A DNA stretch of 64,000 nucleotides, from assembly GCA_963855995.1 (NCBI GenBank), contig OY979727.1, positions 9,394,446-9,458,445 on the forward strand, in the 5' to 3' direction. The notes below the pieces were generated by a model. The model had not been told where the DNA came from. It ran no database searches and saw nothing but the letters and a program-made list of their open reading frames with translations. The translations under genes were made by a program, and so were the position numbers. Position 1 is the stretch's first letter. Each line of letters begins with the position of its first letter. This document shows, one piece after another, positions 44,601-56,945 of the stretch. This DNA is from Muricea muricata. Lineage: Eukaryota; Cnidaria; Anthozoa; Malacalcyonacea; Plexauridae.

Positions 44601-46571
44601 AGTCGTTTTGCGAGCTTATTCAATTCTCTACCTTCCAATTAAAAGACATTTATTTGAAAAAATTACTGATTCGATGAATTCTTATGAAAAAACCCCTCAA
44701 GACCTTACTGTCTTCAATTGAATTATCAAGCAGGCCATGTTTTAATAAGTTTCGCTGCATCCAATTTAATGCAGTCATATTGCACATTATCAATGCTACT
44801 TTCAATGAGATTTTTGTGTTAAGCTTAGGGCTTGTTCATATGTGCAGAAGTTATCTCGGTTCCCGATAAAACATTTCGACAGGTCAAATAATGTTGTTCT
44901 GTTCATATGGAGAAATGTTTTCCCGCTTACCGGGCAAAGTTCCCGCGGTGATGTAGGTTTTGTAAAGTGTAAACAAAAAGTTTTCCCGCTAAGCGGGAAA
45001 GTTGTGTTCATATGGGATAAAAATTATCTCGGTCACCGAGATCTCGCCTGTCATCAAGCGAGATCTCGGTTAACGGGAAAACGTTTCGTCTCATATGAAC
45101 GCAAGGTAACTTTTCATCCTATTTTCGTAAGAAGGCGAGATCTCGCTTGTAAACTTGTCGAAATATTTTCTCGGGAACAGAGATAACTTCTGCCCATATG
45201 AACAGGCCCTTTTTGAACAGGCATATGAACAGGGTCATCAGGAAGAATACTTTTAAGTGTAATCCCTCAAAAAATAAAGTTATATTATTTTTTTACACAT
45301 TACATCTGTACAGAAGATGGGATCGAGGATGGGATTGTGCTGACATAATTCAATAACCTATGCAAAGGACCTTTCGAAGTTGTTTTGTGCAACCCGTTGA
45401 GGACTTCTGTCCGCCAAAATGGGATCAAGTGAATAAATTGTATTCTTAGCGCACCTTCGTTGTTGCTTGGGCATATCTTATCTTCTACTGTTAACGACAA
45501 TTTCGTTTTAATCAACTCTTCTTTTACTGATAACAACTCCGTTTCTAATGCTTCAGCCTATGGAAAGAAATGAGATTTAAAATTACTGTCAGCGACGGGG
45601 AAATGGAAGGTGGTAGGACGGGCGAGGGAGAGGGGTTGGTGGGGGGGTCTGCTTGGTTATCAGTCACTGTAGGTGTGGCTTAGGGTCTCATCCTTAGACC
45701 AGTTTTTTCGTTATAATCATAATCGTACCTCGTTACAGTAGTAAAGTACTGTAAAGTATATAATGTGGTAAATAAAAGTAATTCACTAAAAAATAACTTT
45801 GTTACAACCTTGTTACTCCTTGAGTTTATTTCGTTACTGGCTAACACTGATCAATATAGATAGTGTAAGACTGTATAATAATACTCAGTGGCGTAGCCAA
45901 CCCGATAGTTTAGTCCCGCTATGTAAATTTCAAATCACTATAATTACTCAGTTATTAGTTTTAGAACTTATTGTTGTTTTCACTGTCAATGAATACGCGG
46001 AAAACATTTGCATAGCGGGACCAAATCGTCGGTCTGTCTACGCTACTGATTGGGGCTCCAACAAAAACAACAATTGTCAATAATCATATTCCAGGAATCA
46101 AGAATGTTTTGATACTAATAAGAGTGGTAATATTGTTCATGATGCAGAGCTCCAGGTCGTAGTCGTAGATCTATATACCTTTGATTTCCAGTGCTCATCA
46201 TTTCCTCTCAACATCGTTTTCAGTACATGCGCGTAGACCTTTCCACTCATGTGCTTGGGTTTTGTTCTGATTATTGATATCGCCTGTATAGAACAACATA
46301 ATACATCTATAATGATTTGCACACAATCATATTCGTATCTGATGAACCATCAACATATATTGGAGTTAGTTGACCTTGTGGGAGACTTTGTTTGGACTCG
46401 TCCTATTAATCACTTTATATATATCAACAAAATAAACTATTTTTTTTCACAACTCGCATCCACGGTGAACAAAACAGTAATTTCTATTTTTACCAATGCT
46501 GTTTTGACAATGTCTTCGTAGTATTCTTCCAAAGTGTCTGGCAGAGCTGGATGTTCGTCACTATCGTCCAT
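38664..46571 (-). CDS. MEI4: MEI4, meiotic double-strand-break formation protein (nine exons)
   Basis: Exons in transcript order: 46571-46494, 46283-46179, 45557-45455, 43053-42931, 42338-42243, 41176-41070, 40358-40226, 39031-38921, 38809-38664. All sites are GT-AG and phases agree, giving 333 residues (human about 385). The N-terminal block (VKTAL/AISIIRTKPKHMSG, then HWKSK/AEALETELLSVKEEL) matches the conserved helical N-terminus of MEI4, the part that binds REC114. Ser/Glu-rich disordered sequence follows, then a helical C-terminal region (NSHAQFLKS, EFNSIYYILWCTENILL) ending in LSKTFPLFTCYVWRIGG, very like the vertebrate C-terminus. With REC114 and IHO1, MEI4 forms the axis-bound condensates that let SPO11 cut (family knowledge). 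Exon 3 could instead end at 45371 (also in phase), adding 28 residues. No inactivating change was seen. Confidence 0.88.
39805..40171. mobile_element. 351-bp hAT-type MITE with 8-bp target duplication, in MEI4 intron 7
   Basis: The element 39813-40163 has ends CAGGGGCGTAA and TTACGCCCCTG and is bordered by ATGACAAA on both sides (39805-39812, 40164-40171). 8-bp duplications and CAGGGG ends fit hAT. Inside are opposed G and C homopolymers (about 39838 and 40126) and repeated GTCGGGCAAAA boxes. It ends 55 bases from the splice donor of MEI4 exon 7. Confidence 0.88.
40621..41060. repeat. 440-bp degenerate TTCCTATTTCTAT microsatellite-like tract
   Basis: Irregular tandem CTATTTC / TTCCTATTT / CCATT hexamer-like units, almost purely pyrimidine with A; on the MEI4 strand purine-rich. 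Lies in intron 6 directly after exon 6. Confidence 0.85.
41905..42025. mobile_element. 121-bp inverted-repeat element, ends AAGCCAGGAACAATTGAGAA
   Basis: AAGCCAGGAACAATTGAGAA is mirrored by TTCTCAACTGTTCCCGGCTT; short unpaired middle. MEI4 intron 5. Confidence 0.7.
44827..45210. mobile_element. 384-bp inverted-repeat element rich in GAGATCTCG and CCCGCTAAGCGGG boxes
   Basis: AGGGCTTGTTCATATG at 44827 is mirrored by CATATGAACAGGCCCT at 45210, with mirrored AGAAGTTATCTC and CGACAGGT next. The interior contains several short palindromes (GCGAGATCTCGC, CCCGC..GCGGG) and three further CATATG boxes. No target duplication was readable. MEI4 intron 3. Confidence 0.75.
45886..46048. mobile_element. 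163-bp inverted-repeat element, ends CAGTGGCGTAGCC / CTACGCTACTG
   Basis: Mirrored ends plus inner GTCCCGCTATG / CATAGCGGGAC. CAGTGGCGTAG ends resemble hAT MITEs, but no duplication is seen. MEI4 intron 2. Confidence 0.65.
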
Positions 46572-47891
46572 ATGAACACTCGACGTCGAACTTTCTTCTT
46601 ATAAAGAATTCTTATAAAGTTTTAAAATAACATGTTAACCACAACTATACCCGTCTTTGCATGTTTATAGTGCTTATTGAAGACTTTTTTGGAAATTAAA
46701 TAGTCAAAGAAAAAAATTGAACTAAAAGACTGCAAAAGCTTCTTAGACTATTGCTGAGTAGGCAAAATAACACAACAGTAAACCTTCTTCATGACAAAAA
46801 AAACCAAATTTCTTTTTCGAAAAGTCGCCATGTTGAAATTTTCCCGCCGAAATTATCGAGCTTCCATTTTGAATCATAAAATTTCCATGGAGTTTCCCTT
46901 TCGGTTTCCTTATACCGTATTTTGGTTCAACCCAACCTCGGAAGCCAGGATCTTTAGATTTTTGTTTCACTTTAATATTGGAAAAATTATATTTGCACTT
47001 ACTTTCACGATTAAATGACTAGCTAGAGTTTACATGCCAGTTATACTTGACTTGAGTTGTCTGTGCTTCATCAGTATCTGTGTATCTGTCATCTGTGCTT
47101 CCGGATACTTCAGTAAACGCTAAAGCAGGCGTAAAAAATATATCTTAGCCTCTTCCGCAGGAATTTTTTTGATAGCGCATTTCCTACGTCATTGATATTA
47201 ATTTCTTCAGTGTTCTGACTTCTGAAATACAGTAAATAGAGGGTGATAAAGGGAAGGGGGGGGGGGGTTCGGATCACGTTTCATGAGAAGCAAAAACAGC
47301 CATTTCACATTTCACAAGTAAAAAATTAGTAATTTCACGAAATTTAATGCACTCGTTTTTAACTGTGTAAATTTAACGCCTTTCTTAACCCGTCAGCCTA
47401 TTTTTGCATTGTAAAAAGTAAAAATCACCATTGAAAGCTCAAATTCCGACGAATTTTTGTAAAGGCAGCCAATATATGTAGAAAAAATGAGGAAAATAAA
47501 TGAATTTAGTAACATTGTTGTAACCAATGCATTGTACTTTGTTCTTTAGCACTTATCCCTACTCGTCCAGCTGCCAATCACGGCTCAGGAATAGGCATGT
47601 AAATCACATTTCACGACACAAAAATTCGTCAAATCTCATTTCACAACAACAAATACTGGCAATTCACGGGTCACGAAAAAACCCTCCTTTACCACTCTCT
47701 AAATACAGTAAATTAATAGACATTACTACAGGTGTATAAAGAGATCAAAGCTTGAGTGCCTCGCGTGTTCTCCGCGCGCCTAGCGGATGTGGTAAAGAAC
47801 GAAATCACAACAAAGACAAAATATGGCTTGTGGCCCGTGACATTGTCAAGCGAGTCGCTTTTTACCGTTTCACGTCCAAGACGACACGGTT
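46572..47891. promoter_or_regulatory. Divergent intergenic region between MEI4 and the first NCS-1 gene
   Basis: 1.3 kb with both promoters implied. Bases 47220-47710 hold TTTCAC-rich repeated sequence with loosely mirrored ends (CAGTAAATAGAGGGTG / TCTCTAAATACAGTAAA) and a G run at about 47258. No promoter element is assigned. Confidence 0.45.
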
Positions 47892-50800
47892 ATGGGGGGA
47901 AATTCAAGCAAGCTATCCGCCGAAGAAATCAAGGAGCTACAAAAAACCACATACTGTACGTAAAATTGAATTCTTGCTCGCTCATTTTTAATCTGTTGCA
48001 TGCCTGTAGCGCAGCTAAAGACGTTGGCTACTGTTCCGTTATTGCACGCTATATTGTAAACATAAATTGCTTTAGCGATTGTTTCGTAAATTTAATGGCT
48101 TGATTCATACGGTCTTTCCCTTTTCGTTTCAGTCGACAAGAAGGAACTGCAAAAATGGTACGAATTTTTTTGTGGTTTTCGATGTTTGTACTTGCACATC
48201 TGTCAAATGTATCTACGGCTTCAGATTGCTGCTCGTATGTTTCTTATACAATTCCAGAACCTTGTGTATTAATGACTTGTTTAATTCTTTTCTCGCAGGT
48301 ACCGCGATTTTATGAAAGATTGCCCGACAGGCGAATTGAAACAGGAGGTATTTGAAATCTGCAATAACGATTTGTAAGCTTTTCGAAACATGTCATCGAG
48401 ATCTACTTGAGAGGGATATTTCTGGAAAGGGAATTTAAACGTGCTATTATTGCTTAAAGTGCCTGGTTTATTTGAGCAATTTTGTACGTGTTTACGAGTA
48501 ATTTCTTTGTAAACATGCAAACATATTGTGCCGTATGAAGTGAATAAAAAACTGACAAAGTCACAGAGGGAAACACTGACAATCTATACTTATGTATTAT
48601 ACGTTCAAATGAAATACTTCCTAGGTTGTCAGAGCGGTGCCGGAAATGGGTTATTTATTTGAGTTATTGATATTAACTCCAGGAGGCTCCACATTAATGT
48701 CATAAACTTGCCATTCCCTCTTTTTGTTATAAATATTTACTTGCAAAACCAAAGGCTGGTTGGGCTGGAAGCTTTTTAAAGAAATGAATTACAGCAAGTC
48801 GTGTTGCCTAACTGTCCACGAAAACATCTGATAAAACATATCTGTTGCTAATAAATGCACATAAATGATTGATTTGAAATCTGCTATGAAAACAAAATTG
48901 CTAAAAAATTTAATTTCCAAGTGAAATTATATAACAATTTCCCTCCAGGCTATTTGTGTTAAAGCAATTTATAGTTCTTAGTTCAACTTCACAATCACAT
49001 ACAATGTATGTTTGCCAGCTCATTTCTAAGTGTTCTCATGGGCGAAAGTGTAACGTTATTTGCATAAAATGATTTGAGTAGATGCTTTTGGCATGGCAGA
49101 TTGCTTCTGTTGTTTGTTTTAAATATACAGTATCATGTTTTCAAACTTTTTGAAAAAGTGGTTTTAGAAAACTAAATATGTCTCTTTAATCTAGGAATTG
49201 TAAACAAACTTTGACATTTTAAATTCTTTGTGAATTAAATCTTGTCAAAAACTATTTTGGATTTGCTTGTGTTTAGGGGCTCTTTAAATATTTAATCACC
49301 TACGCGGCATTCGTTTATGGACAGACTCTTAGGCCTTTCTTTTTTTTCTTACAAGTGTTTGGCCAATTTCCCAAATTCTGTAATTTCTACCAAAAAATTG
49401 TTGGACCTCAGTAGTGTTGGGCCAAGCATTTCTGTGACGATTTAGTATTTTCTTTCAAGAAGCTTTAGTTTAGCAGGTGGAAAATGATCTGATAGTTAAA
49501 GCTAACAAATACTGCATATTAAATGCATACAATTAGTTTCCATCTTTTTTGTTTGCTCAAAAACCATGATATGACCAAACATTTACCGTGCATTTTAACA
49601 CCGATGACTTGCCATGAGTTAATATTTTATAAGAGACATTGGGAACTTGGCCTTTTGACAGGTATTGTGTTCAATGCTTGCAGTAACACACCAAATATAA
49701 ATGATTTAATTAAACTGTGAGGTTTCTGAAACAGAACATATTAATGCATATTGTCAAAGCTCCCACGCAAGTGGTTTTGGAATCTTTTGAATATTATTAT
49801 ATCGACATCAGCCACAATGTTTGACTGAATCAAGCAAATTGAAAATTAACTATGCACAATTAGTAAAAGCAATTTGCAAATTGAGGCACAACCTTACAAC
49901 TCAATGTGACTAAAGACAGCATGTGGGCATAATTAAGCACAATGCATTTCTGTTTGAGGGAAACAGGTGGCATGAGTAGTTAGATTGTTGTGCTTTACCC
50001 CACTGAAAAGGCTGATAAGTTGGGTTATCACATTTCAGTAAAGCCCATTTTCCATTTGGTCATGGCTGTCATAGCAAGTCATTTTCGATAAGCTGATATA
50101 GCCTAGATCTATTTTTTTCTGTTGTGGGTTGCATTCAGGTGTAGTCAAATTAAGTGTAGATGGATGTACATATGCTATCACATTGGTCACTTTGATATTT
50201 GGTATTCACAACATTCATGACTAACTTATGGAAATTAGTCTTACGTGTTCTTGTGGTCAGTCTCCCTGTGCTCTGAGAATCTATCTCAGTGTACTCCAGA
50301 ATATAGCCCCCCCCCCCCATTTCTAAAACAACACAAGATAGAATCCACACTTTATAAACAAAGAGTTTGTGCAGCCATGACTTGGAAACTAGAGGCAAAT
50401 ATGTATATAAATTTGTATATTAGATTTTCTAACTCAAATTTTGATAACATGTTGAAATTATATCACCTACTAGAGAACCTTTAGGTAGATTGTTTCTTAG
50501 GCCTCAGAGGCCTTTTACACTTGTACATTAAAGTTGCTTTGGCATCTGCTGCAATTGTGGGCAGCATTATCATGCTGTCAGGACAAGTGGTCTACACATG
50601 ACTCTCAGCAGTGTGACTTGGATAGATTAGCCATTTGACCACATCTTTTGCCTATGAGTTTGAATTAAGTAATTATGGAAAATCTGGTGTAGTGTGTTAA
50701 GAACTGCCTGGTGTAACGTCAGGGTCTTGGCTGGAAGGACATGTTAGCCATGTCTTTATGGCCCAAAACGAGGAGACACAACACAATAGATTGAACACGT

Positions 50801-53800
50801 CTTGTGTTTTTATATATGATGTTTACCGTGTTATTTTATTGTTATTTGTGCACAATGAGATATTAATGTTGTGCAGCATGTAATTTATCAAAATTGAAAA
50901 TAGTGCACCATCAACACATCAAGGTGCTTACACTACATGAATTTTCCCCAAAACGTATTTATCAGAATGCTGGAAATGCCATTGTACAAATTCAAATTTA
51001 GAGAATTTTTCTGCCAACCTACCCCCCTTAGAGTCTCTAGCAGGCTTGTGTCTTTGGCACAGTCAAAGTGCACACTCTCAAATTTTCAAAACAAGTCAAA
51101 AATCCTAGTTAAGACCCCGGCTGTTGTGTACAGGTACGCATAATTACAATTTCTCAACTGGTGATGAAGCTAAATATGTTTGTAATTATTTAACAACCAT
51201 CAATCTTGAGTTTTTCAAATTTTCAAAATTTTATTCACCACCCAGGTCTGGGTGTTGATCCCAGCATACATTTGTTATACATGTTGCGAAATAAGCAATC
51301 TCCTAGACACTCGTTATACAATGTGACGTCAGTGTCTGTGTTGTTTATATCAACAAGGAACGGAGTCAAAACAATTCGACCAAAAAAGTTATGTTGTCGT
51401 TTTAACTGATCTTTTATATAATTTAATCATCAAAATATTGGATGTAAACATTCAATGATTAAAAAAGTCTGTTGTTGTGATTGATCGAATTTGATAGATA
51501 TATTATTATATTGATCAACAAAAACCCGTGTGCCTGGCAGATATCGATAAAATATCGTGTAAGAGTCTTATATCACTCACTCAAAGTTACCCAATTAACA
51601 ATTAGATTACTCGCGGCTTAGCCTGAATCAACTAGTTCAGCTGATAGCTTGCGGTGTTTGGGTGGATTTACTGAGTTCTACCACAGATTACTATTGTACC
51701 AGATGTCTATCTTCGCCAAATATCTGTTACAAGTTTTTGACTGCTTACGCGAGCTGACGAAAGATTTCCGCCATGTTCTTAGTAAGCGCAATCCACGCCA
51801 TACAACGTAAGCAACAGTCTAACCGAGTCTAAAACCTATGCATGTCTGACAAAGGCCTGGCCTGGACGCGAGTCTGACGCAAGTGTCCGCCATGTTCTTA
51901 GTAAGCGCAACATACGTGATATTGCGAAAAATGACGAGTGCAATTCGTGATCAGAGTGAAAATCGAGAACACAAATTTACCTTGCGAAAACACGAAGATA
52001 GACATCTGGTACAATAGTAATCTGTGGTTCTACGCCTCATACAACCTTTTCTCGCCTATCAAACGTGTTTGATGTGTGAGAAACGATTGCATGATGCATA
52101 AAACTCTGTAAATTGGGGACCATTTACTTATGGCTGGCTGGGGTGAGGGCTGAAGAAAAAATTCCTAAATCTCCACCCAAAGGCCCTGTCACACGGTGCA
52201 ATTTTTCTTGCAACTTGCAACGCATTTAAAACTACTCTTAAGAGATGTAAATTTGTGACAAATGTTTGGTATGTTAAAAGTATATTTGCAAACTGATGAT
52301 AGAAACTTGTATTTGCCAATTTTACATCTCCGAAGGGTAGAATTGCATTGCAAGTTGCAAGAAAAATTGCATCTTGTGACAAGGCCTTAAGACATTTGTA
52401 AAGGTCATCGTAGACAATTTTACCAAATTTTACATCACTAGTGCTATTAATCCCAAATTATAGTTGTTAGATTATGTAATTCTATTTATGGAATAAACAA
52501 AAAAGGTTTACTAAAGGTTTTTCGCTTCAAACAATATGCGTTGGACACTTTGAACGTTCGACAAATCACGTGTCCGTAATTAATTTATGCAATAGTATCA
52601 ACTATAGTTACGCAACTTGAAGTATTCCTGTCAACAGTAGTGACAACATCGCGTGATTATTTGTTTATTTTTTGCCATGACTAAATTACGCGTCTCAAAT
52701 GTTCAACGTTTGAAAACAACTTAATCCAGCCCTTGTGGAAGACAGTTTTCAATGTTAACATCATATTTCTCTTTAAACCAAAATTTGGGCTTTTCTTCGT
52801 ATTTCGTCTAGGACTACAACCGTATTTAGTTGTCGTCTGTGCTTCTCTGTTGTGTAGGAATTCCAGAAGATATATCAACAGTTCTTCCCGTTTGGCAATC
52901 CAACGCATTTTTCTCAATTTGTTTTTAAAGTTTTTGATAGAGATTCGGTAAGCTATTGATCTGACAAGTTTTTGCTAATCAATTTATTTTCTCATGCACA
53001 ATGTGTGTGTTTCAGCAAAATTTTATTGACAATAAATTGTTCCAAGTTGCTAAGGCAAACTCTAGCTTAACAACTTGTAACGAACTTCATAGATTATCAG
53101 ACTTGTTACAAGGTTGTTGCAAAAAAACTGATACATTTATGGTGTAACATTGTTGCTACAACTTTGTGCATGTTCTTAAGGACGAACTTGTAAACAGTCT
53201 GACGTTACCTTCAAGCTTTTTACAAATTGTTTTTTCCTACATGTTCACAATTTGGAATAGCCAAGGCGAGCACAGTTTGTCGACGGCTTGTTGACATCTT
53301 GTTGCAAGTTGTAAGATTTTTGCTTGTGTACACAAGTAATGCATAGTTAATGTGTATAATTAAGACCGTGGTGGAAATATTGATGCAAATATGCCTGTTG
53401 TTTTCTATAGGACGGCTCGATCAGCTTTGCAGAATTTATTACTGCGTTATCAATCACATCTAGAGGAAGTCTGGACGAAAAATTAGAATGTAAGATTTCA
53501 AAATGTTCTGTTTGGCTCAAAAATCCTTCATGATGCACGACTTCATAAGTGAAAAATGTTTCATCAATATTTTTGAATCGTATATAGATTTCGTAGTGTG
53601 CATAGACTTGAAGTTGTTAGAAAAACAACATCTCTGAAACAATAAGTGCTATCACTTCGATGTAACACGAGTGTTTTGTATTTGATAACGAATAAACCTC
53701 AACGCCAAGTGGTTTGAATAACATATCTTTTTGTAAAGATTACTATAAATGATTAGCTTTATCAGCCCTTAATGTACGCCGCAACATCATAAGGTCACGA

Positions 53801-55312
53801 TGATTTTCTGTACATAAGCTTACGAATTGTTAGTGGTAACTTGTTTTCGGTATTATTGCTTTAAAATCTAGTCTAAGTAATCAAACATTTAAAAAATATG
53901 TCGAGAGCGTTATGCATGTATATCAAATATACGAGGTAAGTCTTAGGTAGCTCAGGTTTCTCTATATGTAGTAAGAAAAAGGTTTGTAAATCCTTTGCTT
54001 CATTATGATATAACATTTTCAGGGGCATTTTCACTGTATGACCTAGACAGAGATGGTTATATTACCAGACCAGAGATGTTGAAAATAGTTGAAGCTATTT
54101 ATTGTATGGTGGTAAGTATCTTGCACAGCGTGGTGAAACAATTTTCGTGTAGTACCAAAGTAAATTGCCATTCGTTAATTGTTGCTGCAATGTGTCGTTT
54201 TCTCAGCATTTAATTATTCTTCTCATATATACATGCGGTTACGAGACTGTGATTAAACTCGCTGATAAAAATGTAGAAATTGGTTTAGCAGTCGTTCTTG
54301 TATTGAACTTTGGCTTTGAATTTTGACTTTATTTAAACAGATAGCCCATTCAGCTGCAAAGCTGGTACTCATTGGGAACTTGTATAATTATTGTAGATTT
54401 GAACACAACAACAAGGGTTCTTACTGGATTTTAGCAAGAACTATTCAGGATTTTTAAAAAAATTACCGTTTTTGCTGTAGCTTGGACACCGATTTATTGA
54501 TTTGAATGTTTGATCTAATTTAATTGTTTTGCTGCACTTCGAAGTTTTACATACGTGTATCCGTGACTAGCAAGTAACCGCTGACCAAACAGGGCGTTGC
54601 CCCAATTGGGCACTATTACCAATAGGAAACCTGCAATATAAATTCTATGAATCATGTATACAAACGACAAAACAATAGTGGATAGAAATTATTTTTGTTA
54701 TTTATCAGGCAAGTATTAAGTTTATGTTAAAATTTCTGATAAGGTTTTGATTTAAAAATATTAAAGCTGTCAATATATAAACGAAGGTCTTTGTTTGTTG
54801 TTGTCTTTAGGGAAATTTAGCGAACTTACCACAAGACGAAGACACGCCTGAAAAAAGAGTTGAAAAAATTTTCAAACAAATGGACAAAGTACGTATGAAT
54901 AACTGATTAGCACGTGGTGTTCTCTTCAGATGTGGGTAATAATTCCATGTTCTCAGTTCGCGAATTTAAATCTTAATCCAAGCCCTAAATCTAATCCAAT
55001 CTTTAAATCTTTAATCCATCAAAGTTAAAAGATGACAAATAAAACGTTGGTTAGGGTCAGGGTCAGGTTAGTGCTCGGATTAAGATTTATATTCACCATA
55101 CTGAGAACATGGATTTATTACCTCAATCTGCGAGTATGGGTGGTCATCAGTGTAGAAATACTGAATGATATCAACCTTATATTCTTTAGAATAAAGACGG
55201 CAAACTAACGATGGAAGAATTTCGAGAAGGATCTAAATGTGATCCGTGGATAGTCCAAGCACTAGCAATAGATTTACCTCAAGATATTGATCAGCCCGTC
55301 ACGGATGGCTAG
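47892..55312 (+). CDS. NCS1: NCS-1/frequenin-type neuronal calcium sensor, paralogue A (eight exons)
   Basis: Exons 47892-47955, 48133-48157, 48299-48347, 52858-52947, 53411-53489, 54023-54111, 54811-54888 and 55190-55312 join in phase into 198 residues, slightly longer than the usual 190. MGGNSSKLS gives Gly2 and Ser6 for N-myristoylation. EF1 (about 37-48) is inactive with the CPTG signature of the family. Active calcium loops are EF2 73-84 ([12 protein letters not shown]), EF3 109-120 ([12 protein letters not shown]) and EF4 157-168 ([12 protein letters not shown]). [12 protein letters not shown] and [10 protein letters not shown] are typical of NCS-1. These proteins bind membranes and couple calcium to exocytosis, PI4K and receptor kinases (family knowledge). 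The tail after EF4 ([13 protein letters not shown]) is acidic and unlike the usual short NCS-1 end. Intron 3 is 4.5 kb and repeat-laden. Confidence 0.96.
51681..52027. mobile_element. 347-bp inverted-repeat element in NCS-1 A intron 3
   Basis: CCACAGATTACTATTGTACC at 51681 is mirrored for about 35 bp up to 52027. Inside, a direct repeat CCGCCATGTTCTTAGTAAGC occurs at about 51769 and 51889. Confidence 0.8.
52181..52388. mobile_element. 208-bp inverted-repeat element, ends AAGGCC(C)TGTCACA
   Basis: AAGGCCCTGTCACACGGTGC...TTTTTCTTGCAACTTGCAA is mirrored by TTGCAAGTTGCAAGAAAAAT...TTGTGACAAGGCCTT, arms about 45 bp. Intron 3 of NCS-1 A. Confidence 0.8.
54934..55122. mobile_element. 189-bp inverted-repeat element, ends GGTAATAATTCCATGTTCTC
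   Basis: Mirrored by GAGAACATGGATTTATTACC. The interior has TAATCCAAGCCCTAAATCTA and GGTTAGGGTCAGGG. A truncated copy lies at 56582-56718. In intron 7 of NCS-1 A. Confidence 0.8.
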
Positions 55313-56183
55313 CAAAGATGTTAGGTAATAGTATATCTCAGATTACTCTTTTATATCAGAGAATCAAAATTTAGCAAAAAGCATTTTGTACGAGGTCTTT
55401 CTTACATATTGGTCTTACTTAAAGGTAAGTTTGCATAGCTTTTTGTACTGCACAAAAATAAGTGCACGTGTTATCTGGAATTACTATAAAGCGTCCTGTA
55501 ATATTCCGGATTTTTCCGATCCAATCGGTGGGAGAAAAATGCTGTTTAGAAAATGAACATTTTTTTCTGTAATTATGTCCTGGAAAACGTACTCTGAAAG
55601 GCAGCTATAATGTGCTTGGCGATAAACATGAATCTTTCAAAATTCAAAGTAATACTGTGTCTTGAATTATGTACTGAAATCGTGCTTAAGTCGCCCACAA
55701 TGGTATAAATTCGTAATTGGGTCAATGAATTCAAAAAGATGCTTTGTCCGGTTTTATTCACATCAGTGGTGGATGCCCCGTCTGAAATAATTAACAATCG
55801 ACAATTATTCTTGTTATTTTTGTAACAATTTTCGTTCTTATTTAGAGGTCACGGAAAGATGCGTATTTATTCAAATAAGTCTATTTATGTAAAACGATAT
55901 TTATATGGCCATTCCAAATGGAACTATGGAACTACTGGTACCTTAACTTTAGGGAAAAGAAACTTGTCTCTAGTTTCGTTAAGAAAGCACGTCGTGTGAT
56001 AGAATCTAGACATGACTGTGAATGACTTGGAAGGTGAACGATCATCACAAACAGCAAACAAAGTTTTAAAACTACGTTGATTTTATGACCCTGTGAGGCG
56101 TTTTAAAGACATATTGCAACGTTTTAAAGAAATAATAGAGAGCCTTGTACCTAAACAACATTGGACTAGTAAATTAGGTCGGG

Positions 56184-56490
56184 AGGATTGAAGCCAACTT
56201 AATTCAGTTTTTCTGAGTTTTCAGTCAAAATAACTTTTTAGTGTCTCTCATTTGGTGTACGGCTCAATTATTTATGTGAAGTAGTCTAGTAAGTCAGTAG
56301 GTAAAAGAAAAACACCGTGAACTTTGAAAAACACCTTGAACCTTGAACTTACAAAGTTGCTGTTGTTTTCGTATTTTTTATGCATTCCTTTTTCGTGTTA
56401 AATATAGCTTTTTAATTGATAACTTCAATTTGATATGCTTGGCGTTAAGTATTTCAACTCAAAACTCAGAAAAACTAGCTCGGCTTCACC
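56184..56490. mobile_element. 307-bp inverted-repeat element
   Basis: AGGATTGAAGCCAACTTAA...CAGTTTTTCTGAGTTTT is mirrored by AAAACTCAGAAAAACTAGC...GGCTTCACC, arms about 35 bp. Related to 12351-12600. Confidence 0.65.
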
Positions 56491-56581
56491 TGAACTTCTG
56501 TTTTGAGTTGGCGTTCCAGTTGTAGTATAGTTCAATAAAACAATCAGCTTGTATATCGCAGTAGAATCGTTGTGGATTCTT

Positions 56582-56718
56582 GGATAATAATTCCGTGTTC
56601 TCAGTACGCGAAATTGAATTTTAACCCAAGCCCTAAATCTAATCTAATCTTTAAATCTTCAATCCTTCAAAGTTAAAACATGACAAATGAAACGTTGGTG
56701 AGGGTTAGGGTAAAGGTG
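56582..56718. mobile_element. Left half of the 54934 element family
   Basis: GGATAATAATTCCGTGTTCT through GGTGAGGGTTAGGGTAAAGG is collinear with 54936-55070; the right end is absent because the next element starts directly at 56718. Confidence 0.7.
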
Positions 56719-56945
56719 CTAAAGTCTTTTCGTCGCACTGCAAGACCTATTTTGGCAAAATTTTCACATTTTTATTATATAAAACAAATAGATAACATTT
56801 TGCCGTTGTCTGTTCAGTCATAGATACACGGTAGGTAGACGTCATAATGTGGTAAAAACATCAGTGCCCCACATTATGACGTCATACCGTGTATAACTGA
56901 AAAGACAACGGCAAAATGTAATCTATTTGTTAAATATTATCTGGA
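56718..56945. mobile_element. ~228-bp inverted-repeat element, relative inverted at 60330-60555
   Basis: GTGCTAAAGTCTTTTCGTCG at 56717 recurs inverted at 60530-60553. AACAAATAGATAACATTTTG and GCCGTTGTCTGTTCAG at 56795 are mirrored at 56900-56935 and recur at 60384-60415. Confidence 0.7.
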
